Notes: generated by a model from the letters alone, not told the origin. Positions 16,302 through 26,422 are shown, numbered from the stretch's first letter. The stretch is DNA of 64,000 nt from JANPCX01 sp046049865 (GCA_046049865.1 JBJOQO010000010.1:1-64000); one strand, 5' to 3'. Numbers and translations: made by a program.

Positions 16302-17417
16302 ATGGAACGAGATGAACTCTCAGCGTGGTTGCGTTTGGTCACCACGCCTGGTTTGGGGCGCGACGCCATGCGGCGTTTGCTGGCCGCTTTTGGTTCGCCC
16401 GAAGGCATTTTTCTAGCGCCCCCAGACGCGCTGCAAGACCAGCTCGGCACGAAGAAAGCGCTTGCTGCGCTGGCGAGGACACCGGACGACTTCGAGAGCG
16501 CTCTTGATTTGACCCAGCGTTGGCTCGCGCAGGCCGCGAGCGCACCGCGGTATGTCCTCAGTTTGGGCGATCCGCACTACCCGAGTGACTTGCTGCAGAC
16601 TGCTGATCCGCCGTTGTTGCTCTACGCTCAGGGACGCCTGTCGCTCCTGGGAGCCCCCAAGATCGCTATCGTTGGCAGCCGAAACCCAACGCCACAAGGG
16701 GTGGAAAACGCCCGAGCATTCGCTCGCCACTTGAGTCAAGCGGGTTGGACTGTTGTCTCGGGATTGGCGCTGGGCATTGACGGAGCAGCTCACGAAGGAG
16801 CGCTTCAAGGTGAGGGCAGCACCATCGCTGTCGTCGGAACCGGGCTGGATCGGGTCTATCCCAAAGACCACCACGCGCTGGCTCACCAAATTTCGCAGCA
16901 GGGTTTGATCCTCAGCGAGTACCCCTTGGGCACACCTCCGTTGCCAGGTTGCTTTCCTCAGCGCAATCGCATCATCGCAGGCTTAGCCAGTGGGACCTTG
17001 GTGGTGGAGGCCACCCTGAAGTCCGGCTCCTTGATCACGGCCAAGCTGGCCGCCGAGTGCGGCCGTGAAGTGCTGGCCATTCCGGGATCGATTCACTCTC
17101 CCCAATCGCGTGGCTGCCATGCGCTGATCAAACAAGGTGCGAAACTGGTCGAAACCGCGTCAGATGTCTTGGAAGAGATCCCGCCGATCAGCGGTTTACT
17201 ACGCCGAGAAAGCCCAACTGGCATTCCGGAATCAGGTTCACCGGTCAACAACCCACTGCTTGAATTGATGGGTTACGACCCTATCGGCTTGGATGGCCTA
17301 TCCGAGCGCAGCGGTACTTCACCAGCAACGCTCAGCGCACAGCTGCTCGAATTGGAGCTGGACGGGCAGGTCGCCCGACTGCCCGGTCAGCTTTTTCAGC
17401 GCTTGAGCCGGGGATGA
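16302..17417 (+). CDS. dprA: DNA-processing protein DprA
   Basis: A 371-residue protein that loads RecA on incoming single-stranded DNA during natural transformation. The Rossmann-like core shows AIVGSRNPTPQG, VVSGLALGIDGAAHEGAL and VVGTGLDRVYP, then FPQRNRIIAGLA. A C-terminal winged-helix-like segment (about residues 315-371) completes the usual architecture. It follows the LysM gene by 43 bases and is followed by smg, the typical neighbourhood. Its presence fits competence for DNA uptake. Confidence 0.96.
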   Translation: MERDELSAWLRLVTTPGLGRDAMRRLLAAFGSPEGIFLAPPDALQDQLGTKKALAALARTPDDFESALDLTQRWLAQAASAPRYVLSLGDPHYPSDLLQTADPPLLLYAQGRLSLLGAPKIAIVGSRNPTPQGVENARAFARHLSQAGWTVVSGLALGIDGAAHEGALQGEGSTIAVVGTGLDRVYPKDHHALAHQISQQGLILSEYPLGTPPLPGCFPQRNRIIAGLASGTLVVEATLKSGSLITAKLAAECGREVLAIPGSIHSPQSRGCHALIKQGAKLVETASDVLEEIPPISGLLRRESPTGIPESGSPVNNPLLELMGYDPIGLDGLSERSGTSPATLSAQLLELELDGQVARLPGQLFQRLSRG

Positions 17418-17478
17418 TCAAGCTTTAGAACGGGTTTTTGACTTCGCCGATCTCGGCCAGTCCATGTATAGTGAACCC

Positions 17479-17931
17479 ATGTTTGATGTTCTCGTCTACC
17501 TGTACGAAAACTACTGGCGACCGGACGCCTGTCCAGGCCACGACCAGTTGACCCGCAAACTTTCTTCAGTCGGTTTCGAGTCCGACGAGATTCAAGAAGC
17601 GCTGACTTGGTTGGATGGTTTGGCCGGTGCCGCTGAGTCGTATGTGGGCGAACAAGGTGAATACAGTGTGCGCGTTTACTCACCTGCAGAACAAGACCAC
17701 CTTGGGCAAGAGTCCATCAGCTTCATCAGCTTCTTGGAATCGGCTGGCGTTTTGCCACCTCCGATGCGTGAAATGGTGGTGGACCGTGCCAACGCCATTC
17801 CTGGCGGACCACTGGACCTGGAAGACCTGAAAATCATCCTCTTGATGGTGTTCTGGAGTTTGGGTGAGGAACCCGACGCGCTGATCCTGGACGAACTCTT
17901 CGTTGACGAAGAAGACCGGCTGATCCACTGA
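17479..17931 (+). CDS. smg: Smg family protein (DUF494)
   Basis: A 150-residue acidic protein matching Smg/DUF494, with the typical start MFDVLVYLYENYW. An upstream ATG at 17464 would add only five residues and is less typical of the family. It follows dprA as in most proteobacteria. No biochemical function is firmly established. It converges with the DUF1631 gene, 38 bases away. Confidence 0.9.
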   Translation: MFDVLVYLYENYWRPDACPGHDQLTRKLSSVGFESDEIQEALTWLDGLAGAAESYVGEQGEYSVRVYSPAEQDHLGQESISFISFLESAGVLPPPMREMVVDRANAIPGGPLDLEDLKIILLMVFWSLGEEPDALILDELFVDEEDRLIH

Positions 17932-17969
17932 TTCCGCTCGGGGCGAGCGTCGCCAGCATGGGCCCGGGC

Positions 17970-20258
17970 TCAACCCAACAAGCGGCTGGGGTCTGCGTCC
18001 AGTTTGGCCATGGCGTTTCGTGTGGCCCGAGTCGTGAGTGACTCGTCTTGCGCAGGAACCAGCAAACCTGACTGCAAAAATGCCGCCAGCCTGTGCTGCT
18101 GAAACAAGATGCCGCGGCCTTGAGGCGATACAAACAAATGCAGTTGTTTGCGCATGCCCTGCCAAGCCAGTTGCACGGCCTCGTTGCGGTCGCGGTAGTC
18201 CAATTTGTACCAGCCGCCCACCTGCAAGTCCTTGGTCCAGGCCAACATGGCAGGCGTCGGAGCCGATCCACCGGAAGCCACCACTTCAAGCTCAGCACTT
18301 TCATGGCCAGACAGGTCCATGACCATGTTGCTGTCGATTTCCATGTCATCGGCTTCGGGCAGCAACTCCTCCAGGGTTTCCAGGCGGGCTTTAAGCTCTT
18401 CGAGCCGCGCATGCGGTATGGAAGCGGTTTTTGCTGTGAAAGCGGCGGCCAATGAGTCGTTCAAGGTTTGAATGTGCTCATCCTGTTTGGTAACAGGGAC
18501 CCCCGCGTTTTGCATTCCATCACGCAGCAACTTGAGTAAAGGGGGCAAACGCCGGATCACGTCAGCGCGCTCATCGCGAGTCACCTTGGCACTGGCCGAC
18601 CAGATCAAGTCGGTTGCCGCACCCTTCATTTCCTTGATCTCGTCACCGAATTTGCCAGATTTAACTGCCGTCATCGCGAGCACGTCAGCCCAGACTTGGA
18701 ATAAAAAGTCGCGCACACCCTCTTGCACGGGAACATCACTGAGCATTTTTCGCAGCTCAATGGTGTACTGGATTGCCAAGGTCTCGCGCTGCTCCACCTG
18801 CTGCGCCAGCGAAACGCCTTTGCGTGTCGTCTCGTTATCTTTGCTGAAGTAGTTCTCCAAAAACTTCTCGAACTCGTTCAGCACTGTTTGGAACACACGT
18901 CGGCCCGTGTCAGGGTAAGCTTCCACCACCTGGACGACGCGTTTGATTTCCTTCTCAAAGGTCTCACCTAGGGGGCTGCTGTGGTTGTCAAACCCCATGA
19001 CACAGGCGCCCATGCGGTCAATCAGGCGACGAGCCGGGTGTTCAGTCGCCGCAAAAAAATCTGGTTCGGAAACCGCCACCCGCAGCACTGGCATTTGCAG
19101 GCGTGCAAACCACACGCGGACGGTAGCCGGAATACGTTCCTCCATCAAAATGCTCTGGAACAGCAGCGCCACGATCTCGATCGTGGCCCGCTCCACTGGG
19201 CTGGCAGCGGCTTGCTTCAGCGCTTGTTTGCGCTGAGCAAGCTCCTCCAACATCATCGGCGCACTGGTGGCCTCGGCCTGAGTGGCAGCGACTACGTCCG
19301 AGCCCGGCGCGGGTTGCATGCGCTGAACCACCCCTTGTTGCGCTACTGCAATGGCAGCGGTCAGACCAGCAGAGGTTGGATGAGCGTGGGCTGTGTCTGC
19401 AAATTCTGGCAGATGGCGGCTCACCATCTTGTTCAAACGCGACAGAACGGCCTGGGCATGATCGGCGCCCCGCACCAAAGGGCCTGTTTGGGTTGCGGGA
19501 CGAGTGTCGTCGTATCCACCTACACGATCCGTCGCACCCATGGCGGAGGTCGATGCATAGCTGGGTGACCCGGCCGGCGTCGTTGCCGAAGAGGCACGCG
19601 AGCGGCGAATGAAGGGACGCAGATCAATCTCAGGCAACACATGCTGAGCAATCAACCAGCGGTTGGTCTCGTGATAAGCCTCTTCGGCAAAATGCGACAA
19701 CTCATCGTGGAGCGGAATTTGCAACAGCTGCCAGCCGTCATGGCTCAGGCCCGCCAGCCGCCAAGCGTTAGTTGCAATACGCGCGAGAACATGGGGCCGC
19801 AGAATGTCATTGCTCTCAAACTCGTCGCGGCCTTCCAGTGCGCTGATACGTGATCGCAGGTCAGTGAACTCCCAAGATGCGCGGTCCATCATGGCCAAGG
19901 CCAGCCTGGAACTGAGAATTTCGCCTTCGATGGTGTCGTTGTCGACCAGGCTCATTTTGTTGGCCCGGCCATCAGGCCCAGACAAATCGCCAAAACGCGA
20001 CATCGGGACCGAACCTGTACTCAAAGCTTCTTGCAAGGTCGTCACCATGCCGCTGAGCCAAAAAGGCGCTGCTTTTTGCAGATCGTCTACGAGGTCACGT
20101 CGGCGCATCACCAAACCGCGCTCGGCCACTTGGGTGAGCTGATGGCGCGCGGCTTGCTCTACCGCCTGAACCACACTGGGTACGGCGTTGAGCAGTCCCT
20201 CAACGTAGCTGCGCCGGGCACGTGCGGCCAGGGCAAGAGAATTGGCGTCTTTCGCCAT
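17970..20258 (-). CDS. DUF1631 domain-containing protein
   Basis: A 762-residue cytoplasmic protein matching the DUF1631 family of proteobacteria: an N-terminal RRDLVDDLQKAAPFW region, a long helical middle with EFEKFLENYFSKDNE, and a C-terminal beta-rich part (about residues 620-750: VGGWYKLDYRDRNEAVQLAW, then LHLFVSPQGRG) that resembles a PilZ-like or SH3-like barrel. There is no membrane segment. Function is unknown. It is a lone minus-strand gene downstream of secF; a 53-base gap shows no clear terminator. Confidence 0.85.
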   Translation of the reverse strand: MAKDANSLALAARARRSYVEGLLNAVPSVVQAVEQAARHQLTQVAERGLVMRRRDLVDDLQKAAPFWLSGMVTTLQEALSTGSVPMSRFGDLSGPDGRANKMSLVDNDTIEGEILSSRLALAMMDRASWEFTDLRSRISALEGRDEFESNDILRPHVLARIATNAWRLAGLSHDGWQLLQIPLHDELSHFAEEAYHETNRWLIAQHVLPEIDLRPFIRRSRASSATTPAGSPSYASTSAMGATDRVGGYDDTRPATQTGPLVRGADHAQAVLSRLNKMVSRHLPEFADTAHAHPTSAGLTAAIAVAQQGVVQRMQPAPGSDVVAATQAEATSAPMMLEELAQRKQALKQAAASPVERATIEIVALLFQSILMEERIPATVRVWFARLQMPVLRVAVSEPDFFAATEHPARRLIDRMGACVMGFDNHSSPLGETFEKEIKRVVQVVEAYPDTGRRVFQTVLNEFEKFLENYFSKDNETTRKGVSLAQQVEQRETLAIQYTIELRKMLSDVPVQEGVRDFLFQVWADVLAMTAVKSGKFGDEIKEMKGAATDLIWSASAKVTRDERADVIRRLPPLLKLLRDGMQNAGVPVTKQDEHIQTLNDSLAAAFTAKTASIPHARLEELKARLETLEELLPEADDMEIDSNMVMDLSGHESAELEVVASGGSAPTPAMLAWTKDLQVGGWYKLDYRDRNEAVQLAWQGMRKQLHLFVSPQGRGILFQQHRLAAFLQSGLLVPAQDESLTTRATRNAMAKLDADPSRLLG

Positions 20259-20311
20259 GAAGAGTCAGTGGTAAACCATAGGGTGAAGACCGCTGAACTC
20301 TACACCACCCT

Positions 20312-21346
20312 TCACACCACGGCACCAGCATTTGGATCGTTGGGGTCGCCCTCTTTGCCTGGGCTGGTTTTGACCAAGTCTTCACGCTTGACGCCCAACC
20401 ACATGGCAATGGCCGCCGCGACGAACACAGACGAGTAAACACCAAACAAAATACCAATGGTCAGCGCCAATGCGAAGTAGTGCAAGGTGGGGCCGCCCCA
20501 GATCAGCATCGCCACCACCATCATCAAGGTGCTGCCGTGGGTGATGACGGTTCGACTCATGGTGCTGGTGATGGCGTGGTCAATCACCTCCCGCGAGTTC
20601 AGTTTGCGGTACTTGCGGAATGCTTCGCGCACCCGGTCAAAAATCACCACCGACTCGTTCACCGAGTAACCCAGAACGGCCAGCACGGCGGCCAACACCG
20701 CCAAAGAGAACTCCCACTGGAAGAAGGCGAAAAAGCCGACGATGATGATCACGTCGTGCAAATTGGCGATGATGCCCGCCACCGCGAACTTCCACTCGAA
20801 GCGCACCGCCAAGTAAATCATGATGCCGATGACCGTCACAGCCAAGGCAATGGCACCATCGCGCGCCAGCTCTGCGCCCACAGACGGCCCCACAAACTCA
20901 CTGCGCTGCAAATGCACCGGCTCCGATCCAAGCGTGCCGCATACGGGCTGGCGCAGCGACTCACCCTTTTCGGTTTGCACCTCTTGAGTGGTAACGGCAC
21001 CGCCCTCCGCTTTACATAGCGCATCGAACACACGGGCTACCACGTCCGCCTGCTTGACGTCCGCGCGTATGGGCAGGCGAATCAACACATCCCTGGAACT
21101 GCCAAAGTTCTGCACCTGAACCTCGCCAAAGCCAAGTGCCTCCACGGTTTGTCGAGATTTATTGATGTCAGCAGCCTGCGCGTACTTCACCTCCACCACC
21201 GTTCCGCCAGTGAACTCCACCGACAGATGCACCCCTCGGGTAACGATGAAAAAAACAGCGGCCAAAAACGTCACGATCGAAATCGCGTTCAGCACCAAAG
21301 CGTGCCGCATGAACGGAACGTCGCGGCGAATGCGGAAGAATTCCAT
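20312..21346 (-). CDS. secF: Protein translocase subunit SecF
   Basis: A 344-residue inner-membrane protein with six predicted spans. With SecD it uses the proton gradient to pull exported proteins across the membrane after SecYEG. The start MEFFRIRRDVPFMRHAL, the periplasmic segment with VEFTGGTVVEV and the ALTIGILFGVYSSVFVA spans near the end are typical. An insert of about 40 residues near residue 120 contains two cysteines (DALCKAEG, RQPVCGTL), seen in related betaproteobacteria. It follows secD after 39 bases. Confidence 0.96.
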   Translation of the reverse strand: MEFFRIRRDVPFMRHALVLNAISIVTFLAAVFFIVTRGVHLSVEFTGGTVVEVKYAQAADINKSRQTVEALGFGEVQVQNFGSSRDVLIRLPIRADVKQADVVARVFDALCKAEGGAVTTQEVQTEKGESLRQPVCGTLGSEPVHLQRSEFVGPSVGAELARDGAIALAVTVIGIMIYLAVRFEWKFAVAGIIANLHDVIIIVGFFAFFQWEFSLAVLAAVLAVLGYSVNESVVIFDRVREAFRKYRKLNSREVIDHAITSTMSRTVITHGSTLMMVVAMLIWGGPTLHYFALALTIGILFGVYSSVFVAAAIAMWLGVKREDLVKTSPGKEGDPNDPNAGAVV

Positions 21347-21385
21347 GTGCTTGTCCTTTTAATGTGCGATTGAACGGCGTACCGC

Positions 21386-23257
21386 TCAGGATTTGGTCAG
21401 CTCTGCGCCAGCACTCGCGGCGGTGCCCTCGGGCGTCCACACTTGACCAATCGACATGGTTTTGAGCTTTTTCTTGCCGCCGTAATACAGGTTCACTAAA
21501 CCACGCGAAAACATCACGGACGAGAACATTGAGGTCAAGATGCCCAAGCAGTGCACAACAGCAAAACCGCGCACCGGGCCCGAACCGAATGCCAGCAAGG
21601 CCAAGCCTGCAATCAAGGTGGTGACGTTGGAGTCCACGATGGTGGCGAAGGCTTTTTCATAGCCGATGTTGATAGCTGCCTGTGGCGATGCCCCAGCCCG
21701 CAACTCTTCCCGGATACGTTCGTTGATGAGCACGTTGGAGTCAATGGCCATACCCAACACCAAAGCAATGGCCGCAATACCAGGCAAGGTCAATGTCGCC
21801 TGCATCAAGGACAACACGGCAATCAAAAGCAAGAGATTGAACGCCAGTGCCAAGGTGGAGAACACACCAAACAGCATGTAGTAAAGGCACATGAACACCG
21901 CGATGGCTGCGAAACCATAAAGCACACTGTTGAAGCCCATCTGAATGTTCTCGGCGCCCAAGGTCGGGCCCACGGTACGCTCTTCGATGATTTCCATCGG
22001 CGCGGCCAGCGAGCCCGCCCGTGTCAGCAGAGCCATGTCGGCTGTTTCTTGGGGCGTGAAGTTGCCGGTGATTTGGAACTGGTCACCAAACTCCCCTTGA
22101 ATCGTGGCCACCGAGATGGCTTCGCCTTTGCCCTTTTCATACAGCACGATGGCCATCGGCTTTCCGAGGTTTTCACGGGTGACGCGGCGCATGTTTTTAC
22201 CGGCAACATCGTCCAAGCGCACCGACACTGCAGGGCGCTGGTTTTGGTCGAACGTGGAGGATGCTTGTTTGAGTTGATCCCCCGTGGCGACCACCTCGCG
22301 CTTTAGCCCGACTCGAGTGACTCGCCCATCACGCTCCCGCTGCGGCACAACCTCAGCGGCACCATCGGGTGACGCTTCCGCCAGTCGAATTTGCAGCGTG
22401 GCTGTGCGGCCCAGAATGTCTTTGGCTCGCGCAGTGTCTTGCACGCCCGGCAACTGCACCACGATGCGGTCAAGCCCTTGTTGCTGGATCACGGGTTCGG
22501 CTACGCCCAACTCGTTGACGCGGTTGTGAAGTGTTTCGATATTCTTGGCGAGCGCCTGCTTTTGAATGTCCAACAACGCACCTGGAGCAAACTCCGCGAT
22601 CAGCTTGACGTTCCCACCTACCGCAGCTGGCTCTTGCCGCCAACGCAGGGTGGCAAACTGATCCGACAACAGGGTTTGCGCCCGCTTGGCCTCAGCCTCA
22701 TCATTGAACTCAATAGACAAGCCCCCCGAGTCACGCGCCACCCCTAAAATACGCACTTTTTTCTCGCGCAACAAACTGCGCGCATCGCTGGCGTAGGTGT
22801 CGATGGCCTGTGCCTGCGCGGCTTTCATGTCCACCTGCATCAAGAAGTGAACACCTCCGCGCAAATCCAAACCCAAATACATAGGCAGGGCATGAAGTTT
22901 CGTCAGCCACTGCGGTGAGCGCGAGAGCAAGTTCAGTGCAACGATGTAGCTGGGATCGCTGGGATCGGGGTTCAAGGCCTTGTTGATGACGTCTTTGGCC
23001 TGGATTTGTGTGTCGGTGTTGGCAAAACGCGCTTTAACAGACGCGCCTTCGAACTGCACAAAATCACTGGCGATCTTGGCTTCATCGAGTGCGGTTTGCA
23101 CGCGGTTGACCATGCTCGCGTCCAGCTTGAGTGTGGTCTTGCCACTGCTCACCTGAACGGCAGGTGCTTCGCCGAAAAAATTGGGCAAGGTATAGACGGC
23201 CCCCAGCAGTAGGGCCAGTGCCAGCAACACGTACTTCCAAACAGGGTAGCGATTCAT
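21386..23257 (-). CDS. secD: Protein translocase subunit SecD
   Basis: A 623-residue partner of SecF: one N-terminal span, a large periplasmic region (P1 head and base with GLDLRGGVHFLMQVD) and five C-terminal spans including GMAIDSNVLINERIREEL. The order yajC-secD-secF is the standard Sec accessory operon. The start MNRYPVWKYVLLALALLLG gives the first membrane span immediately. Confidence 0.97.
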   Translation of the reverse strand: MNRYPVWKYVLLALALLLGAVYTLPNFFGEAPAVQVSSGKTTLKLDASMVNRVQTALDEAKIASDFVQFEGASVKARFANTDTQIQAKDVINKALNPDPSDPSYIVALNLLSRSPQWLTKLHALPMYLGLDLRGGVHFLMQVDMKAAQAQAIDTYASDARSLLREKKVRILGVARDSGGLSIEFNDEAEAKRAQTLLSDQFATLRWRQEPAAVGGNVKLIAEFAPGALLDIQKQALAKNIETLHNRVNELGVAEPVIQQQGLDRIVVQLPGVQDTARAKDILGRTATLQIRLAEASPDGAAEVVPQRERDGRVTRVGLKREVVATGDQLKQASSTFDQNQRPAVSVRLDDVAGKNMRRVTRENLGKPMAIVLYEKGKGEAISVATIQGEFGDQFQITGNFTPQETADMALLTRAGSLAAPMEIIEERTVGPTLGAENIQMGFNSVLYGFAAIAVFMCLYYMLFGVFSTLALAFNLLLLIAVLSLMQATLTLPGIAAIALVLGMAIDSNVLINERIREELRAGASPQAAINIGYEKAFATIVDSNVTTLIAGLALLAFGSGPVRGFAVVHCLGILTSMFSSVMFSRGLVNLYYGGKKKLKTMSIGQVWTPEGTAASAGAELTKS

Positions 23258-23332
23258 TTCAACTTTCTTGCAGTGCTGAACGCGCAGCGTTCATTGGCGG
23301 CTCACCGGGGCAACACTCAGCGGTGAACACGC

Positions 23333-23668
23333 TTACTTGAACGTGCCCTTGGGCAACACTTGCATCACGGAGGCGCGTTGAATTTGCATCTCAACGCCAT
23401 TGGCCACTTCCACGTGCACATAGCTATCACCCATCTTGGCGATGCGGCCAATCACGCCGCCAGCGATCACCACTTCGTCGCCTTTGGCGAGCGCGTCAAT
23501 CATGGCGCGGTGCTCTTTTTGACGCTTCATTTGTGGGCGAATCATCACAAAGTAGAGCACCACAAACATCAAAATCAAAGGCAGCATGGAGCCCAAGCTA
23601 CCAAACATGGAGTCGGCGCCAGCAGTTGCGGCGGGGGCAGTTTGTGCGAATGCATTGGAGATAAACAC
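23333..23668 (-). CDS. yajC: Preprotein translocase accessory subunit YajC
   Basis: A 111-residue protein with one membrane span (LPLILMFVVLYFVMIRPQ) and the conserved RPQMKRQKEH and GDEVVIAGGVIGRI segments. It binds SecDF and SecYEG. It heads yajC-secD-secF. The queA-tgt genes that often precede yajC are not here; an initiator tRNA lies upstream instead. A TACAAT box on the minus strand (23760-23755) could be its -10, with a poor -35. AAAGGAA precedes the ATG. Confidence 0.95.
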   Translation of the reverse strand: MFISNAFAQTAPAATAGADSMFGSLGSMLPLILMFVVLYFVMIRPQMKRQKEHRAMIDALAKGDEVVIAGGVIGRIAKMGDSYVHVEVANGVEMQIQRASVMQVLPKGTFK

Positions 23669-23820
23669 GGGGGATTCCTTTTGTTGATAGCGTTAGGACA
23701 AGTCGTCGTTGCACTTGACTGCACACAGCGCCGCTAGGTCTAAGTTAGCCTTTGATTGTATTCGGGCGGTGCTGACCGCATTCCCTTGCGGCGGCGGGGA
23801 CAACAAACGCAAGGCCCAAA

Positions 23821-23860
23821 ACAAAACGCCCACTTCGGCTTAATCCAAGGTGGGCGTCGT
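23821..23860 (-). terminator. Rho-independent terminator after the initiator tRNA
   Basis: On the minus strand an ACGCCCAC/GTGGGCGT 8-bp stem (arms 23853-23860 and 23829-23836) is followed by TTTTGTTTT. It starts 25 bases past the tRNA 3' end, so it ends the tRNA transcript and separates it from yajC. Confidence 0.75.
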
Positions 23861-23884
23861 TGCAGACAAATCAAGTCGTGAATT

Positions 23885-23961
<77 letters not shown>

Positions 23962-23973
23962 ACTGAGCCTGCG

Positions 23974-24002
23974 AGTATGGCACATGCACACTCTTAAAGC
24001 AA
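23974..24002 (-). promoter_or_regulatory. Promoter of the initiator tRNA
   Basis: TTGCTT (24002-23997) and CATACT (23979-23974) on the minus strand are 17 bases apart, with the -10 ending 12 bases before the mature tRNA 5' end. GC-rich sequence lies between -10 and the start, as in stringently controlled stable-RNA promoters. Confidence 0.6.
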
Positions 24003-24084
24003 GGAAGATGGAGTCTTTCGAGTCATTAGAACAAAGAAAAGAAATGAAGTTGTTTCGCTTAATCCGCAAAAGAGGCGCCCAAGA

Positions 24085-24109
24085 AAAAGCCGACTCAAGG
24101 TCGGCTTTT
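24085..24109 (-). terminator. Terminator of the alpha ribosomal operon
   Basis: AAAAGCCGAC and GTCGGCTTTT form a perfect 10-bp stem with a 5-base loop. On the minus strand it is followed by further T residues. It lies 43 bases beyond rplQ, the last gene of the ribosomal cluster. The structure is symmetric and could also work for plus-strand transcripts, but no plus-strand gene ends here. Confidence 0.85.
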
Positions 24110-24151
24110 GTTTGACAGCGGCATCGCTGCCGAATGATTGGGGACGCAGAC

Positions 24152-24547
24152 TTATTCCGCCTTGTCCGCCTCTGGCGCTTCGGTGATCTCTGGGCGATCC
24201 ACCAGCTCCACAAACGCCATCGGCGCGTTGTCGCCTACACGGAAACCCATTTTCAGAATTCGTGTGTAACCGCCAGGACGCGCCTTGTAGCGGGGGCCGA
24301 GTTCATTGAACAGTTTGGTGACGATATCGCGGTCACGCAAACGGTCAAAGGCCAAACGACGGTTCGCGAGTGTGGCTTCTTTGCTCAGGGTGATGAGTGG
24401 CTCCACGACGCGGCGCAGCTCTTTGGCTTTGGGCACCGTGGTTTTGATGGCTTCGTGGCGCAGCAAGGAGACGCACATATTGCGAAGCATCGCAAGGCGG
24501 TGCTCGGAGGTGCGATTGAGTTTACGAAGTCCGTGACGGTGACGCAT
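24152..24547 (-). CDS. rplQ: 50S ribosomal protein L17
   Basis: A 131-residue protein with the L17 signature MRHRHGLRKLNRTSEHRLAMLRN at the start (first 15 residues diagnostic). It binds 23S rRNA at the subunit solvent side. It is the last gene of the cluster, directly after rpoA, and is followed by a strong terminator. Confidence 0.98.
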   Translation of the reverse strand: MRHRHGLRKLNRTSEHRLAMLRNMCVSLLRHEAIKTTVPKAKELRRVVEPLITLSKEATLANRRLAFDRLRDRDIVTKLFNELGPRYKARPGGYTRILKMGFRVGDNAPMAFVELVDRPEITEAPEADKAE

Positions 24548-24664
24548 GGTGCTGACCTTTCTTTATAAAACCGACAGCCGTATCAGGTACTGCCGGGTGC
24601 ACCGGGTTGCATTGCAACCCTAGGGTTTAACTCGACCGGTTTGAAAATCGGTCGGCTTCAAAAG

Positions 24665-25651
24665 TTAACGTTTGTCGAGGCCTTGTGGTGGCCAGTTCTC
24701 AAGGCGTGCACCCAGCGTGAGGCCACGTGACGCCAATACTTCCTTGATTTCGTTGAGCGACTTGCGACCCAGGTTTGGCGTCTTGAGCAACTCGGTTTCG
24801 GTGCGCTGAATCAGATCGCCGATGTAGTAGATGTTCTCGGCTTTGAGGCAGTTGGCCGAACGCACGGTGAGTTCGAGCTCGTCCACCGGACGCAGCAAAA
24901 TCGGATCGAACTGGGTGTTGTTTTGCTGAGGCTCGCTGAAGGCGGCAATCTCGCTGCCCTCAAGCTGCGCGAACACCGCGAGCTGTTCAACCAAAATTTT
25001 GGCCGATGCACGGATCGACTCTTCAGGCGAAATCGCACCGTTGGTGTGGATTTCCATCACCAGTTTGTCGAGATCGGTGCGCTGCTCCACACGTGCGCTT
25101 TCCACGGTGTAGCTGACGCGGGCCACGGGCGAGAAGGAAGCATCCAAGACGATGCGGCCAATGGACTTCGTCGGCTCGTCGCCGTAGCGGCGCATGGTGC
25201 CGGGGACATAACCACGGCCCTTTTCAACCTTGATCTGCATGTCGAGCTTGCCACCTTGCGACAGGTTAGCAATGACGTGATTCGGGTTGATGATTTCCAC
25301 GTCGTGTGGCGTTTGAATGTCGGCGGCGGTCACGGGGCCTTCGCCTTCCTTGCGCAGAACCAAGGTGACTTCATCACGGTTGTGCAAACGGAACACAACA
25401 CCTTTGAGGTTCAGCATGATGTGAACCACGTCTTCTTGCACACCATCAATGGCGGAGTACTCGTGCAGAACGCCGGCGATAGTGACTTCCGTTGGTGCAT
25501 AGCCAACCATGGAGCTGAGCAGAACGCGACGCAGCGCGTTGCCCAAGGTGTGACCGTAACCACGCTCGAAAGGCTCGAGAGTCACCTTGGCACGGTTGTG
25601 ACCCAGGGGTTCAACATGGATGGCTTTGGGTTTAAGCAAATTGGTTTGCAT
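24665..25651 (-). CDS. rpoA: RNA polymerase alpha subunit
   Basis: A 328-residue subunit: N-terminal dimerisation domain (about 1-230, with RGYGHTLGNALRRVLLSS) which nucleates polymerase assembly, and the C-terminal domain (about 250-320, with ELTVRSANCLKAENIYYIGDL) that contacts UP elements and activators. It lies in the conserved rpsD-rpoA-rplQ order. The 117 bases before rplQ contain a small hairpin (CGACCG/CGGTCG) of unknown role. Confidence 0.98.
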   Translation of the reverse strand: MQTNLLKPKAIHVEPLGHNRAKVTLEPFERGYGHTLGNALRRVLLSSMVGYAPTEVTIAGVLHEYSAIDGVQEDVVHIMLNLKGVVFRLHNRDEVTLVLRKEGEGPVTAADIQTPHDVEIINPNHVIANLSQGGKLDMQIKVEKGRGYVPGTMRRYGDEPTKSIGRIVLDASFSPVARVSYTVESARVEQRTDLDKLVMEIHTNGAISPEESIRASAKILVEQLAVFAQLEGSEIAAFSEPQQNNTQFDPILLRPVDELELTVRSANCLKAENIYYIGDLIQRTETELLKTPNLGRKSLNEIKEVLASRGLTLGARLENWPPQGLDKR

Positions 25652-25798
25652 GAGGTCTTTCTTTCAATACCCTCGGTTCGTTACACCGATAAGGCTGAGC
25701 AGGTTCCAAGCGACGGAAAACCGAACCCTTGGACGCGACACCAGCGACCTGTGTGTGCAGCAGAGCTGCCGCGCACAGCGGGTCGCCACATGACGAAC

Positions 25799-26422
25799 TT
25801 AGCGTGAATACAACTCGACGATGAGCGCTTCTTTGACGTCAGACGCAAACTCGTCGCGGTCAGGCGTCTTTTTGAACACACCTTCGAGCTTTGCGCCATC
25901 CACTTGAACCCAAGCGGGCATGCCCATGGATTCGGCGAGTTTGTAGGCTTCGGTCACGCGCAGTTGTTTCTTGGCTTTTTCGCGCACGGCCACGGTGTCG
26001 CCCACCTTGACCAAGAACGATGCAATGTTCACGACCTCGCCGTTCACCGTCACACCTTTGTGCGACACCAACTGACGCGCTTCGGCGCGGGTGGAGGCAA
26101 AACCCATGCGGTAAACCACGTTGTCGAGACGCGATTCGAGCAACAACAGCAAGTTCGCACCGGTATTGCCTTTGCGGCGCTCGGCTTCTGCGAAGTAACG
26201 GCGGAACTGGCGCTCCAGCACGCCATACATGCGCTTGACTTTTTGTTTTTCGCGCAACTGCAAGCCGAAGTCACTGGTACGCGTGCCGGACGTGCGGCCA
26301 TGCTGACCTGGTTTGCTGTCGAATTTGGCCTTGTCACCAATGGGGCGGCGAGCGCTCTTGAGGAAGAGGTCAGTGCCTTCACGGCGTGAGAGTTTGGCCT
26401 TAGGGCCGAGGTATCGTGCCAC
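25799..26422 (-). CDS. rpsD: 30S ribosomal protein S4
   Basis: A 207-residue primary 16S rRNA binder with an S4 domain (LDNVVYRMGFASTRAEARQLV). In gamma-proteobacteria S4 represses its own operon through an RNA structure. Here the 210-base gap upstream is larger than other gaps in this operon and contains a strong hairpin (26566-26594), so some control at this point is possible. Confidence 0.98.
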   Translation of the reverse strand: MARYLGPKAKLSRREGTDLFLKSARRPIGDKAKFDSKPGQHGRTSGTRTSDFGLQLREKQKVKRMYGVLERQFRRYFAEAERRKGNTGANLLLLLESRLDNVVYRMGFASTRAEARQLVSHKGVTVNGEVVNIASFLVKVGDTVAVREKAKKQLRVTEAYKLAESMGMPAWVQVDGAKLEGVFKKTPDRDEFASDVKEALIVELYSR